Positions 1 through 11,031 of a stretch of DNA of 64,000 nucleotides are shown one piece after another. The position numbers and the translations under genes are program-made. Positions within the stretch are counted from its first letter, which is position 1, and every line of letters begins with the position of its first letter. Below the pieces are notes generated by a model. That model did no database searches. It was given only the letters and a program-made list of their open reading frames with translations, and was not told the origin of the DNA. Source of the stretch: Hanleya hanleyi (lineage: Eukaryota > Mollusca > Polyplacophora > Lepidopleurida > Hanleyidae); the NCBI GenBank assembly GCA_036873755.1, contig JAVTVY010056900.1, forward strand, positions 62,001 through 126,000, in the 5' to 3' direction.

Positions 1-216
1 ACCTGTCTAAACAAGTCATAACATGTGGCTTTTTCTACAAAGAATGCTCAGATCGGTTCATCCATCTTCCGTTGTTCTTTTCATCCATCCACTCAATAAG
101 ATAACTGGATGATTGATTTTGTATATAATGTATATATTCTTTATACCTAGTGTAAATATGTTTTACATTGTCTTACTCTGTACCACTGGGTCGTGCAATA
201 AAATATTGATTGATTC
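1..216 (+). repeat. 3' end of a microsatellite-tailed retroelement
   Basis: The stretch ends in GTGCAATAAAATATTGATTGATTC (195-216 region): a polyadenylation-like AATAAA followed at once by short ATTGATTG repeats. This layout is typical of the 3' ends of CR1/L2-type LINEs and their SINEs. No coding part is visible before the window edge, so the assignment rests only on the tail and on four similar tails elsewhere in the window. Confidence 0.4.
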
Positions 217-1342
217 AAAGGTGTGGACGGTGGTTCGTTGAACTCCCAGCGACTAAACTGATGAGTGGGCGGAATATATCGGTCTGGCTGGCGCACTGGA
301 CTTCCATTTAATCACAATGATTCCACTCCAGGGAATTTAACGCAAAATAAATCGATGAACTGGGAGATGTTACACTGGACTACGAACCGCTCAAGTCAGC
401 ACAATTCTGTCAAACTAACATCGTGGCTGCCCGGAGGAAGAGGAGAACTATCTTATTTGGGTTCGGCTGCGACTGCGGTTATTCGTTCTGATTACACCAG
501 ATTTTGCGTCATCTATTTTGGCGACACCACTGGACCTATGAGGTCGAAATTTCACATTATACTTGGAACCCACGAGAACTAGTACATATACCGGAACAAT
601 AGACTTTTACGTGAAGTATACCAGGAAATCCAGTAGGGTGCCCACAGTTGAGAGGATTGATAACACGATTTTGTGCAGGGGGAAAAAATGGTTCCTGGGT
701 CAGAGGCACTGTCTTAAACAGCATTATCACTATGACGTGGCCACCCTGAATGACAAACTGGGAACTTTGTTGATTCACCCAAACACGAGAACGCGCAGAT
801 GTCTGAAAACTTCCCACAGTGCATTGAACCGATTCACTTCTTTAGAACAATGCCTGCAAAACACTACAATTCGAATAGTCGGTTATACCCAATCTTTATA
901 TGAAAGCTGTTTTTCCCATTCTAATCCCCGTACCTATAGTCCTTTTTTTTTTCTCTCTCTCTCTCTCTCTCTCTCGTTTGATATTGTCGTTTACTTCATT
1001 GCAAATAAATTTGAACAGTGTATAGAGGTGAGCTCACGGCTAAAGTGACCAGGCGGATTTGGCAAAGCGAGGAAGAGGTGGGTAAGTTTTGACAGGGCTA
1101 TTGATCTTATCACTGTAATTTTATCTAAAGCATAAGTTTCTGCCTTCCCATTTGCCTCACTAGCTTGTTTCATCTGTTCTAATTGAATATCTTCTTCATA
1201 TCGATTTTTTTATTCTATGTTTCGCGTGTTTGACGCCTGTTACGACAGGTGACTAAGAACGTTTCTGTAGAATTCTGTTTTGGCAGGCAGGTAATTAATC
1301 CTCGTTTTGTATTAGTGAAAGTTCTACTTAATTCAAGGTGTA
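217..1342. other. No recognisable gene; contains a (TC)n microsatellite
   Basis: Two overlapping plus-strand open frames (265-582 and 563-1048) are present, but neither resembles a family I recognise and both lack domain signatures. A polypyrimidine/TC microsatellite runs from about 944 to 977. The stretch lies just upstream of the Polinton-like fragment, so it could be further decayed element sequence, but nothing in it proves this. Confidence 0.5.
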
Positions 1343-1650
1343 TTGATTCATTTTTCATATCTTTTAATGCAGCGCATAATCCCTACTGACTTGGCATGGC
1401 TATACAAGACACTGTTGCCCCTTTGTGAGGCTATATCCTGGTATGAAGGGTATACCCGAGTTGATGGATACGTTGATCCCAGTTTTAGAAATCTGATAAT
1501 AGTGGATGATCTTATGACAGAGGCGAAACAGGACACGAGACTTGTTTACCAGAGAATCGCACTATGTCAACGTTTCTGTGGTCTATATAGTGCAGAATTT
1601 GTTCGATCAGGGCAAAGCTTCAAATGATTTCGGCTTTTTACCAGTAAGTT
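1343..1650 (+). pseudogene. Decayed Polinton/Maverick-type packaging ATPase (FtsK/HerA-like) fragment
   Basis: The translation holds a Walker-B-like segment, NLIIVDDLM, at about residues 51-59 of the open frame, preceded by a WYEG-type segment. This arrangement is characteristic of the A32/FtsK-like genome-packaging ATPases of Polintons/Mavericks and related adintovirus-like elements. Just after the Walker B region (about 1530-1540) the family-like reading moves to another frame: the stretch that should carry the conserved VQNLF-type strand and its downstream glutamine lies in the alternative frame to about 1640. The original frame runs to a stop at 1627. The N-terminal Walker A part is not seen. 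The copy is therefore truncated and frameshifted, and non-functional. The family call comes from remembered motif order, not a search. Confidence 0.6.
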
Positions 1651-2043
1651 GTTCTTTTTAATAAGGTCATAGGAAAGCAACACATTTCAGGAATAGGTCG
1701 TCGTACTTATCCAAAAACACGCAACTATACTGAAATGTATGGTTATCTCTTTATAGATCTTTAGACGAATACTCAGAAACATCAAAGGTTGAAGACCAAT
1801 GTTCTTCGAGGTATTACACCAACACGTGGCAAACAGGAAGGAGATTGAAAAGATTGTACAAGTAGTGCGACCTGGAGAAGGTCCATCCCACCTTGATTCA
1901 AACGGAGTGAAGATAATAAATTCTAACAGGGTCGGGTTGATATCATGAATATGAGTGGAATGGGACGACGTAAAAGAAAATACTGTCAGATTGTTATGAA
2001 GAAAGCTTTCATCCTCGAGAGTTCAGCCTACTTCAACTGAAAG

Positions 2044-2271
2044 ATGTATCAAATACATAGCTGGAGAGATATATTTACCGATTCCATACAGGGGGAATAT
2101 GGTGAAGATGGAAGCCACATAAGACAGGTTTATGATGAAGACAAATCTGCTGAAATAGCAAAGAATGACTATATTCCAACAATGGAAAAGAGACTCCGTC
2201 AAAAGTTTTATGATCCCGTGATCAATTGTGATAGGATGAAAAACCTTTTGATTTATAACGGAATATTTTAA
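2044..2271 (+). other. Open reading fragment, possibly more of the Polinton-like remnant
   Basis: This 75-residue open frame is rich in charged residues, including the IRQVYDEDKSAEIAKNDY segment, and ends in a stop in A/T-rich DNA. It has protein-like composition and lies about 400 bp downstream of the packaging-ATPase fragment in the same orientation. It may therefore be another broken Polinton-type gene. I do not recognise the family. Sequence from 1650 to 2043 between them carries no long open frame. Confidence 0.25.
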
Positions 2272-2400
2272 AACAGCCAACAAGCTTAAAAATGTAAAGT
2301 ATATTGACTAGGGGTATCAAACAAAGGAAGGGCTTATTCGATAAATTGAGAGATGGGGAATACGATTTGGTAACTGATAATTCAGAAATATGAATGATTT

Positions 2401-3012
2401 TTTTCTTTAAAATATTTTAAAGTAACTTTTCAACAGTAAATATTCAACAGTATTTCAAATGTATATATTTTCTCTATGTTGTTTGCTGTTAATAAAAAAG
2501 TTTCCATTCTTCCTATGTTCATATTGGAGAGTATAGAATGGTTGGGGCTTTCACAAATTCTCTTGACTAAAAAACCGGTATGCCATTTCTGCGTCACCAG
2601 TGTGTTTAATTAATTGTTTTTTGTCTCAAGATAATTGATAAAATAGCTTGAATATGATATAGTAGCTTGAATATGATATAGCTAAGTCGCACATGTGCGA
2701 TGTAGTCTTCAAGATCAAAATTGAGTTACCTCCCCTTATTGTCATCCTCTCAATAGCATCCAAGTAAATGCATGGTTCATAGCATACGTTCGCACTGATA
2801 TAGCGATTGGAATCTTTATGTGGAACCCTTCTCTCCATAGGGCAAACTCTGACGTGATCAATCAATTATTTACAAATTATCAAACATGGCGTTTGTATAC
2901 ATGATTCTGACTGGTCGAATCTTTGAACCTAAACCGGTTTTACTCCGGAACCTGTACCCTGATCCGTCCCTGATATGATCGGTGTTCTGATCCTCCTCAG
3001 TCATGCTCTTCT
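2401..3012. other. A/T-rich stretch without a recognisable gene
   Basis: Nothing coding is recognised here. A direct duplication of about 20 bp (TAGCTTGAATATGATATA, near 2644-2681) and short open frames of chance length are the only structure seen. Confidence 0.5.
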
Positions 3013-3160
3013 GTTACGTCACTCCCGGTGATGACATCACTTCCGGTGATAACATCACTTCCTGTGATGAGGTGACTTCCGGTAATGAGTCGCTTCCCGT
3101 GAAGATGTCACTTCCAATGATTACGTAACTTCGGTTGATGACGTCACTTCTTGTGATTAT
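3013..3160. repeat. Degenerate tandem repeat of about 18 bp, TGATGACATCACTTCCGG-like
   Basis: About eight imperfect units alternate GTGATGA-type and CACTTCCGG-type segments. Several create CRE-like TGACGTCA or TGATGACATCA palindromes (for example near 3138). The 18-bp period is a multiple of three, which keeps the minus strand open as a repetitive S-P-E-V-M-type frame. It is a short minisatellite rather than a gene. Confidence 0.7.
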
Positions 3161-3253
3161 ATATATATTTTTTTTTGCAAGAATATAATTATTTCCCACC
3201 TTTTCATACACCACAATGACAGTAGATGTCATAAAAATGCTTTCTATACGCCC

Positions 3254-3325
3254 TACATCGATCTACATACCCCTCCTCTTTTAGAGATGGAGATCCAGTG
3301 GAGAAGGTGTATGTAGATCGATGTA
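3254..3325. repeat. Inverted repeat (17-bp perfect arms)
   Basis: TACATCGATCTACATAC at 3254-3270 is repeated in inverted orientation at 3309-3325, with a loop of about 38 bases. It could be the ends of a tiny foldback element or a palindromic site. No target duplication was found. Confidence 0.7.
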
Positions 3326-3330
3326 CACCC

Positions 3331-4178
3331 CTTGCCACTGTGGCCGGCGAGAACGTACCTCACAGATTATCGCTCATAGATCTGCCTGCGTCCCCGAACT
3401 GGTCCGCTGTGTCTAGCCAGATAGAAGCAAAATGCAGACGAGTCAACTTGAGCTTTCCATGACAGCCCGACGAGTCTTGCCCAACATCTGCCCAACCTGC
3501 GGCAAGGCTTTGGTGTGAGACCACCCTTCGGAAAAATAATATCCTGCACAAAACTCTGACAATATAACTTGCAGCAGATCCTTTGTTAATTATATTTCGC
3601 GAGTCACACCAAATCGTTGCCGTAAATGCTATCTGAGGAGCTCCTTTCTCAGCAACCTAGTTCAGATAATTTTCGGATAAACTCAACAGTAATTTCCACT
3701 CATAGATAATTCTTTATCGCTATAAGTAAAGGTTATGAGTAGGTAATATATTTCGCTACAGCAAGGCCAGCTAAATTCTGTTTATCCGGAAGTTTGTCAG
3801 TTTATTCTAACTAGGTCATATCCCTAATGGGTGCTCAGAAACACGTCTGTCAAATCAGACTAGCCGAAAGGAGTTATTTTTGTTCCAGAAGGTCACCGAA
3901 CGACATTGAGATATGAAATAGTATAGATCCAAATACCGGTTCATAATTCCAAACTCCGAACAGCGCATGTCAGCTGAACGACTTTCGTCTAAGCTTCAAA
4001 CACTGCCCGCAATTGAAATATCGTTAACACGCTCGCAGAGCAGAGATTACTCTGCCAACACAAACATCCTTCTATCACTGTAATAACCTCATTTTATTAA
4101 TTGACTGTGTATGTTATTACCCGAATACAGTGTAAAACGGCGTGTCCATACGTCATGTCGAACCCGACTTGTATTGGC
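3331..4178. other. No recognisable gene
   Basis: Two overlapping minus-strand frames near 3360-3551 are open but show no known motif. The rest is stop-rich in all frames. Nothing further is seen. Confidence 0.4.
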
Positions 4179-4242
4179 CGAGTTGTATTGGCCCAGTTGA
4201 AAGCTGTATTGGCCGGGTTGAATGTTGTATTGGCCGAGGTCA
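4179..4242 (+). repeat. Short tandem repeat of GTATTGGCCGAGTTG-like units
   Basis: Four imperfect units of TGTATTGGCC(G/C)(A/G)GTTGA occur in a row. The same GTATTGGCC core reappears inside the palindrome at 4921-5043, so the two features are probably related. Confidence 0.7.
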
Positions 4243-4449
4243 ACGAGTGCAGCCGTAACTAGCAGTAAGGACCGACGACTGGAGAAACAGACGACAGCAG
4301 TGTTGTTTGTTCAGCGCGATGGCGAGCGCAGAGCGTGTTATTCAAGGGTTCGTGGGCGGAATTTTAGAGCTTGAGGAGAGATATGTGGAGACGATTTAAA
4401 ACGATTTAAACCTGTTACAGATCAAGAAACGGATGCTGCCACTCAAGCT

Positions 4450-4861
4450 CATCTTCACAAGTCCAGGTAAATCCTAAATCCTCGCAGAGGGTTTACCTGG
4501 ACTTTTTTGGTGATTCGAATGAGTTCTTGAGTCGATGCCTCTATTATACAATCTCGTACATTTCATCCGCCGCGCTTGTTTTGAATTAGCATGTCGGTAT
4601 CCCCAGCCTGCGGTTTTTGCTTTGACTTCCGATGTCGATTTCCGCTTGACATCAAAGCAGTTCGGCCCGCGATGAAATTGAAACCTCCGCATCTGATACC
4701 TCGCAGCGGATTGGCCTAATCAACCAGCTTAGCGCGTTCACTGATTGGGTTGATTCAGGGGAAATCTCTTCATCTATTTATATCCAGAACTCGTATGGGT
4801 AACTAACCAAGCCAGTGTATCGATCCCAATAGATCGATCGATACACTGGCTTGCGAGGATG
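4450..4861 (+). mobile_element. MITE family A, copy 1 (412 bp, 8-bp target duplication)
   Basis: The element begins CATCTTCACAAGTCCAG and ends in the reverse complement of CATCCTCGCAAGCCAG, an imperfect terminal inverted repeat. It is flanked by the 8-bp duplication CTCAAGCT at 4442-4449 and 4862-4869. Each end also carries its own hairpin: GTCCAGGTAAA...TTTACCTGGAC on the left and CCAGTGTATCGAT...ATCGATACACTGG on the right. The internal minus-strand open frame (4474-4692) is shared with other copies only because the copies are similar; it shows no transposase motif. It is a non-autonomous DNA transposon. Confidence 0.85.
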
Positions 4862-4920
4862 CTCAAGCTCGGAAAAACAAGAACACGGCCAGTAAATGTC
4901 AATTAATAAAAATATTATGA

Positions 4921-5043
4921 ATCGATTGTTTTCGTATAGCCTTAGTATTGACCTTCGGGTCGCCGTATTGGCCCTCGGCCTGCGGCCTCGGGCCAATACG
5001 ACGACCCTCAGGTCAATACGAAGGCAATACGAAAACAATCGAT
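4921..5043. mobile_element. Near-perfect 123-bp palindrome (foldback/hairpin element)
   Basis: The left arm starts ATCGATTGTTTTCGTAT and the right arm ends ATACGAAAACAATCGAT. They meet at the GC-rich centre GGCCTGCGGCC near 4977-4986. Arms are about 60 bp with few mismatches, so the single strand would fold end to end. Open frames on both strands here are mirror images created by the palindrome and are not genes. It lies 59 bp beyond MITE copy 1. Confidence 0.85.
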
Positions 5044-6003
5044 TAATAACATATAATTCAAAATATCTCCGAAAATCTGTTCATTAATAACCTACACTGG
5101 TTTCACCGCTAACGAGTATATGTTATTGATTTTTTTTTGTGTGTGTTTCCAAAATCGAGAATTGTCCAATCGAAACCTCAGCTTCTGCAGTAGACTGTGT
5201 CAATCAGCTCGGGAGACCACACCGAGATGTCTAATATTCTTCGGAACTGTGCTAGTGCATTCGACTGTGGTCAGGGAACTATTGGACCCTGTGATGAAGG
5301 TGTCATAATTCATGTAAGGATCACGAGAGAATACATACAATGGTCAAATCTAGTGTAGACTGGAGTCAGACTCATTTGTCCATTGGTAAAGTGAACTCCG
5401 TTCAGACAGCGGAAATGATTTTCAGTCAGAGGCTAGGGACAACAATGGGTCTTCAGACTCGAGGCTTTTCAGCGCCACGAAGGTCTTGACAATAGTTCCT
5501 GGCATGAAATATCTAAATTAGCCAAATACCGTGTTATGGATCTGATCAACGGCTTCGAGCCGGTGTAATGAAACTGACCTTGTGTCTGAAAAAATTCCAA
5601 TAAGCAAATTGACCCATGTGCTGAATCAACACGGGCAGGTTTAGAGTGCGTGTTCGTAGGCCATCTGGTCACCCTCTGCCAGTTATATACCGTTATGGGT
5701 ATCGATAGTGCCCATTTCCATTCCGTTACTTCCTTTATGGTACCTTTGACAAACCACCATTATTAACCACCATTATTTATTGGACCTAAGACTATAATCA
5801 GGACTTGACTTCAGGCGAAAATTGATTTGTCATTATACCTGACTGAGAGAGAAATGGTTTGTGATATATGTTAAAATATATTTCTATTCAACACTAAAAA
5901 ATAGCCAAACAACATTTAAAACAGGGAAAAACTCGGGGTCAGTTTGATTGCTCACCTCCCATATTCGCGGTAATTGAGTCGGGCGGAATAATCTAATTTT
6001 CCA
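5044..6003. other. No recognisable gene
   Basis: Several short open frames occur (5120-5308 plus, 5469-5672 minus), none with a recognised motif. The sequence around 5270-5480 has a distant cousin near 24550-24670: the AATCACGAGA(G/C)AATACATACAAT segment recurs in both. This suggests an old dispersed repeat. Confidence 0.35.
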
Positions 6004-6331
6004 GCGAAGTAGGCTCTCATTCGCAAATTGTCCGGTAATGAGTGCGTCAGTGAGTTCATCCGTCCATCCGAATTGTTTCGTCGGCAAAATAAGGAGAACC
6101 GTTGACATTAGAACCCTGATTTTTGGCATGAACGTGCATTAGGGGACTGTTACCAGCAGGTTCTGAGCTGAGCTACTTTTGATGAAAATTTGACCTACTT
6201 AAGTGACCTATAACATTACGCTTGGACCCCCAAGTTACTACCCTTAAGTCATCTAGGTGACCTAAACATTACGCTTTGACCCCTCATCTTCCTCGCCTTA
6301 CTTCGTAGGTCCTGTAACGCTAGTCACACTA
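6004..6331 (-). repeat. Dispersed repeat family B, copy 1
   Basis: Read on the minus strand, it carries the landmarks of this family: GTGTGACTAGCGTTACAGGACCTACGAAGTA near its start (6300-6331), a GCTCAGAACCTGCTGGTAACAG-like stretch in the middle, and CCGGACAATTTGCGAATGAGAG...CTACTTCG at the end. The CCTACGAAGTA motif occurs in inverted orientation at the two ends, so it may be a terminal inverted repeat. Other copies lie at 7332-7846, 61273-61510 and 62488-62603. Confidence 0.65.
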
Positions 6332-7331
6332 CTCATGTCTGGCAGCCGTAACTCGAAAAAAGGCGAATGTATGCTAAATTTTTAATATGTTTCAGCGAAA
6401 AATTCAAGATACCTGGCATGGTGGGTGACTGTGGCGGCAAATATTAGGGAAAAGTTTTTTCAAGATGTGCGCTGCCGATCTACTATACATATTAAGTAAG
6501 GCTGTTTTTCAGTGGTTTGTCACCTTAACGCCATTTCAGATGAATACACGCATACCGGTACATGAATTGATCAATATCATTTTTGCGAATCTTGACACAG
6601 ACGCCTGGGCCTGTGCGCGTTGATGGAGTATGACGGTAACACCATTTACCGGAGTTATTCCGGGTCTATAGTTAACGGTACCTAGCCGAGCAGCCCAAAT
6701 GTTGTTTTGATAGCCCATGCTGTCTGTACTCAAAGAATAGATCAACGATATTTCCTGGTAAAATGTTTGACATGGTTATTGTACTAAATGGATTATAAAA
6801 GTTTTGAACTACTACGGATTCCCGGTGAGCAGATCTATTGAAAAACATAAAACTAACGAAATGAAAACAGACGCATTTTGTCACTCCCATGTGGAGATCT
6901 GACTAATGGCTGGGGTATTCAGCAGGATAGGCTCACCCCAAACAGTGAATTGAATCGGTTTTATGAAAAAATAATAATACCGCTGCAAATCCTGGGAAAT
7001 ATCATTGGAATTCTATAATATGCAAAATCTTTTCCGAATTTTAACCGAGTAGCTAAAGAGTGCTATAGGTGTGAATTTTCTAAAAAATCATAAAATTTTA
7101 TTTAAAAATCTGACGTTTACAAATTTGTTTAATTTATAGAAACAGTTTTTCTCCTGATGACATTCTTAAAAACATATAGTTTGGTCAGTTTGTGCAAGGA
7201 TTAAAAGTACAAAATTGGAAATAAAAATTGTATTTTCGACATAATTCACACAAACTCACATTTTCGATAAAAGTTTTCCATATTATGTAATTCTAACTCC
7301 CCCATCATTTGAAGCGGATATTGTTTATCAA
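6332..7331. other. No recognisable gene; imperfect duplication near its start
   Basis: The AAGTGACCTATAACATTACGCTTGGACCCC segment on the copy 1 flank (6201-6231) is followed by a similar TAGGTGACCTAAACATTACGCTTTGACCCC at 6254-6283. Beyond that, open frames are short and unrecognised. Confidence 0.4.
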
Positions 7332-7846
7332 CATGGCAGTGTGACTAACGTCACAGGACCTACGCAGTAGGGTAGGCAATAGGACTCCGATGCGAACTGA
7401 ACTCTTGGATCAGCTGGTCCATGTGTGAAGTCTGTCAGATACTTGCCGAAGGGCGGTGGTTCTCTCCGGGTACTCCGGCTTCCTCCATCAACCAAACTGA
7501 CTGTCACCATATGAGTGAAACAAACTTGAGTGTGACATTAAGCCAAATTCCCTCCTCCTCCTCTGAACTCTTGGAAAATCCCCCCCACCGGGTTGAAATC
7601 CTGCCTATATTAAGATGGACTTGTCAAAATCACCAGTGATTTTCATCAAAAATCACCAGAAATTTTCATCAGAAGTAGGTCAGCTCAGAACTTGCTGGTA
7701 ACAGTCCCTTAATGCACCTTCATGCCAAAAATCAAGGTTCTAATGTCAACGGTTCTTGCCGAACAAAGGGTTCGGATGGACTGACTCACTCACTGATTCA
7801 CTCACTCATTACCGGACAATTTGCAAATGAGAGCCTACTTCGTAGG
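7332..7846 (+). repeat. Dispersed repeat family B, copy 2 (most complete)
   Basis: It starts TGGCAGTGTGACTAACGTCACAGGACCTACG and ends CCTACTTCGTAGG. Between lie the TTTTCATCAAAAATCACCAG tract, the GTCAGCTCAGAACTTGCTGGTAACAG tract and a short GACTGACTCACTCACTGATTCACTCACTCA microrepeat. The same blocks occur in the same order in the other copies. No transposase is present, so it is a non-autonomous element of about 515 bp. Confidence 0.7.
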
Positions 7847-8606
7847 AAAAAGATACAACTTTCTATCGGATTTTTGAAATATTCGTCAAGAAACACTTGT
7901 ATGGGAAGATATGGGTTGACCTTAACCTGGCAATAGTCGTGAGATTGTTGGGTATATAGATTATATTTGTAACGTGTGTTTGTTGTTGTTAAATACTGGT
8001 AGACATACCACGGGTACTTATACTTATCCGCTTATGTATCATCAAGTTCAGCACGAACTGCTGTTATATTCAGATGGTCTAATCAGTAACAGATGTTGTT
8101 TCACTCGGCCTATCATATATGAAAAGACACGAATGGCTAAATATATACTTGACCGAATATCTCATAAATGTTACGACTTAAAGATGCCGTCTCACTATAA
8201 CGAACAGAAGGTTTCTTCATGAATTCAACAGAAACAGAAAAATATATCCGGATTTAAAAAAAAACCCTGAGATGTTGTTTGTCGCACAGAAATTGAGAGA
8301 CATTTTCCGATAGATGAACGTATATGATTATCCCCAACCTGCTGACCAGCTTGATATGAAGGCGCAATTAGGCCGTATTCTGTCCAAGCAAACAATCGCT
8401 TCTGGCAGATTTCTAGACCGGTTGCCTCGAGGATGTGCAGAGGAGAAAACCTATCAGAGTCTAGCAGATTTCAGACCTCGAGATGACGAAATTAATCTTC
8501 GACACTCCGAGTTCGTTATTTTTGTTCTCGTCTTGGTTTCGAAATGTGTCTATTTGTTACTCTATAATTCACTATATTGCAAAACAGACGACAGACTCAT
8601 CCAAGA
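7847..8606 (+). other. No recognised gene; two unassigned open frames
   Basis: Open frames of 82 residues (7974-8222) and 126 residues (8314-8694, running into the adjacent MITE) are present. Neither shows a motif I recognise, and the second owes its 3' end to transposon sequence. They may be chance frames or remnants of an unidentified element. Confidence 0.3.
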
Positions 8607-9019
8607 CATCCTAGCGAGCCAGTGTATCGATCGATCTATTGGGATCGATACACTGGCTTGGTTAGTTACCCATACGAGTTCTGGGTATAAATAGATGGAG
8701 GGGTTTCCCCTGAATCAACCCAATCAGTGAACGCGCTAAGATGGTTGATTAGGCCAATCCGCTGCGAGGTATGAGATGTGACAGGTTTCAATTTCATCGC
8801 GGGCCAAACTGCTTTGATGTCAAGCGGAAATCGACATCGGAAGTCAAAGCAAAAACAACAGGCTGGGGATACCGACATGCCAATTCAAAACAAGCACGGG
8901 GGATGAAATGTACGAGATTGTATAATAGAGGCATCGACTCAAGAACTCATTCGAATCACCAAAAATGTCCAGGTAAACCCTCTACGAGGATTTAGGATTT
9001 ACCTGGACTTGTGAAGATG
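8607..9019 (-). mobile_element. MITE family A, copy 2 (413 bp, reversed)
   Basis: This is the same element as at 4450-4861 in the opposite orientation, with terminal CATCCTAGCGAGCCAG and CTGGACTTGTGAAGATG. Its flanks ATCCAAGA (8599-8606) and GTCCAAGA (9020-9027) match at seven of eight bases, consistent with an aged 8-bp target duplication. The internal frame 8771-8995 matches the minus frame of copy 1 almost residue for residue. Confidence 0.85.
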
Positions 9020-9496
9020 GTCCAAGAATGTAGGACACTGGAACTTTACTGCGCGGTGTCCGAAACTGCGACGTGACGATTGAGACATAGATAAACAAGC
9101 CACAAGGTCTGACCAAAGGTCAACGGCAACAAAATGCAACACAGTGATTACGGTATCTTATTACTAGTACTTTAGGCTTTCCTTGGGTTGTCCCATATAT
9201 CCTCATCCAAACGCTCGATCCGATCTGAGGGATATGTTGCAATCCAGTCGCCGTGTCCGATTTCCTAGCACTTGCGACGTGACGAAGGGGGAAGCGAAGC
9301 TAGATACTGCTTCTAGTTTTACATATATAAATCTCAAGATAATGAACGTTGGCCCCTAACATTACTTTTCATATAAATAATAATTATTGTCTGTCTCACC
9401 ATGCTCTCATCGATATTTCGGAGAAATATTTTTGCACATTGAAAATCCTCCCAGTAGTTAACCGTGAATCACAAAACAAGATACGCATGTATGTAC

Positions 9497-9890
9497 TGCA
9501 GTGTGAATTTGGAGAGCCTATATAGCCATGATCGCTCCAGATATTGCAATAACTAGAATTTGACCTTGATAAAATAGGTCAAGGTCAGTCAAATTGGAAA
9601 TGTTTCAACTCAATTACCAGTTACATATGTAGTATGAATTTGGACAGCCTATGTGTAATCCTTCAAAAGATATCATCAACTCTAGAATTTGACTCTGATA
9701 AAATAGCTCAAGGTCAGTCATCTTCTATAGGTTTCAGACATATTGCCAGTTTGATATGTTATATGAATTTGGAATGACTGACAATAATCCTTCAAGAGAT
9801 ATTGTGTCTTCTTTGCCATCACAATCCAGATCTTTGAACTGTATACTTATAACATAAATATAACAATTTTCAATGATTTACTGATTTTCG
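9497..9890 (+). repeat. Tandem repeat of about 130 bp, three degenerate units
   Basis: The landmark TATGAATTTGGA recurs near 9503, 9630 and 9761. In the first two units it is followed by CTAGAATTTGAC and GATAAAATAGGTCAAGGTCAGTCA-like segments; in the third only the preceding CCTTCAAGAGATATTG-type part is clear. TCAAGGTCA occurs twice. This is an old satellite-like array with no coding content. Confidence 0.7.
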
Positions 9891-10220
9891 GCAAGTGACT
9901 TTGACCGCAAAATAAATAGGCTAGGATATTACTCATGGGTAACATATACCCCAAATTTGGTAGTGAGCAGGTTGTCAAATCAGAATATTTATGTGTAGGC
10001 TTCCAAGTTGAACAACTTAAAGTGTTTGGATTTTTCTTAATTTTCTCCCAGAGATTGTCATGTGCTAGTTATTCATCAAACCATGAATTCGCTAACTTCA
10101 CAGGCAGTTCATTAGACAGGTCTTGCATGACGGAATATCACTATAACGTTGGCCCGGAGAGGACCTCGCTCGGATTCGTCAAATAAACATGGCGACTGGA
10201 GCTTAAGTCGACTTAACGGT

Positions 10221-10303
10221 ACTTTGAGTATCAAATCCTGGGACAGAATATCTGTAATATACATCTTCCGGATATTCCGTCCCCGGATTTGATCCTCAGA
10301 GTG
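10221..10303. repeat. Hairpin with arms of about 27 bp
   Basis: GAGTATCAAATCCTGGGACAGAATATC near 10227-10253 pairs with GGATATTCCGTCCCCGGATTTGATCCTC near 10269-10296, with a few mismatches and a short loop. It may be a miniature foldback element. Flanking sequence to 10700 shows no gene. Confidence 0.65.
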
Positions 10304-10740
10304 ACTTAGCGATCGCCTTGTACACCCAAGCGTCCAAGATCTGAAAGATATTCAACGAATAGAGACGAAGGGAAACTGTTACTGGTATCTTTAAGAGAAT
10401 ATCCGTTGAGGAAAACAATTAGAATGGATACGGTACGGAAAATGATTGGCGAATTTCAGGGTATCATCATGTGGGACTATTAAACGTATTGGATTGACCT
10501 ATATATATATATAGAGCTCCCTAAACAATCTCCGACGAAGCAACCAAGGCTTTAAACGAATGATCTGAAACTTCGTAAACATCATCCTTGATTTTGATTC
10601 ATAAATACGCGAATGGTCCGTGAATTATAATTGGCCGTCACGGACCAATCAAAATTGAGTAATGGAATTTGACGGGAAAGGTGACCAGGTATTTACTACA
10701 CGCTTAAAACTAAAGTTTGAAACTTACTCGTAAAGTGTTG

Positions 10741-10816
10741 AAATAACCCTTTAAGGCTGTCCACAGGGACTGCTCTTTAAGTGTTGTCCCTGTGGACACA
10801 CTTAAAGAGTTATTCG
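10741..10816. repeat. Hairpin with arms of about 30 bp
   Basis: AATAACCCTTTAAG-GCTGTCCACAGGGA is followed by its imperfect reverse complement TGTCCCTGTGGACACACTTAAAGAGTTATT. This gives a strong stem around a loop of about 15 bases. It lies next to the family C repeat copy. Confidence 0.7.
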
Positions 10817-10828
10817 ATTAATTATTTT

Positions 10829-10970
10829 TAAAGGTCATATCGTCGCACTTCTCCTGGTATGGACCATGGAATATTTATAGAGCTATCAACAAATCGTATT
10901 TCTGATGAGAAAATACGTTATGTTCAGCCAAGGCAACACGTGTAGTGTTCGACTTGGATATGCTTTCAAC
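10829..10970 (-). repeat. Dispersed repeat family C, partial copy
   Basis: On the minus strand this matches 29440-29580, sharing in order CCAAGTCGAACACTACAC(G/A)TGTTGCC, TATAAATATTCC(A/G)TGGTCCATA and AGGAGAAGTGC. It lacks the terminal inverted repeats of the fuller copy and appears truncated. Confidence 0.7.
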
Positions 10971-11031
10971 TGCCTAAATGTTATATTCTCCGACTGGTGC
11001 AAAATCACCAGATAAGTCCAAAAATACGCGC

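Noticed and set aside
4778..5087. Overlapping plus and minus frames sharing the peptide LRIDLRVVVLA-type sequence.
   Set aside because: They are mirror readings of the 123-bp palindrome.
7332..7356. TGGCAGTGTG at 7334 and again at 61278, identical to the 5' ten bases of miR-34.
   Set aside because: It belongs to dispersed repeat family B, diverges from miR-34 after ten bases and does not sit in a pre-miRNA hairpin.
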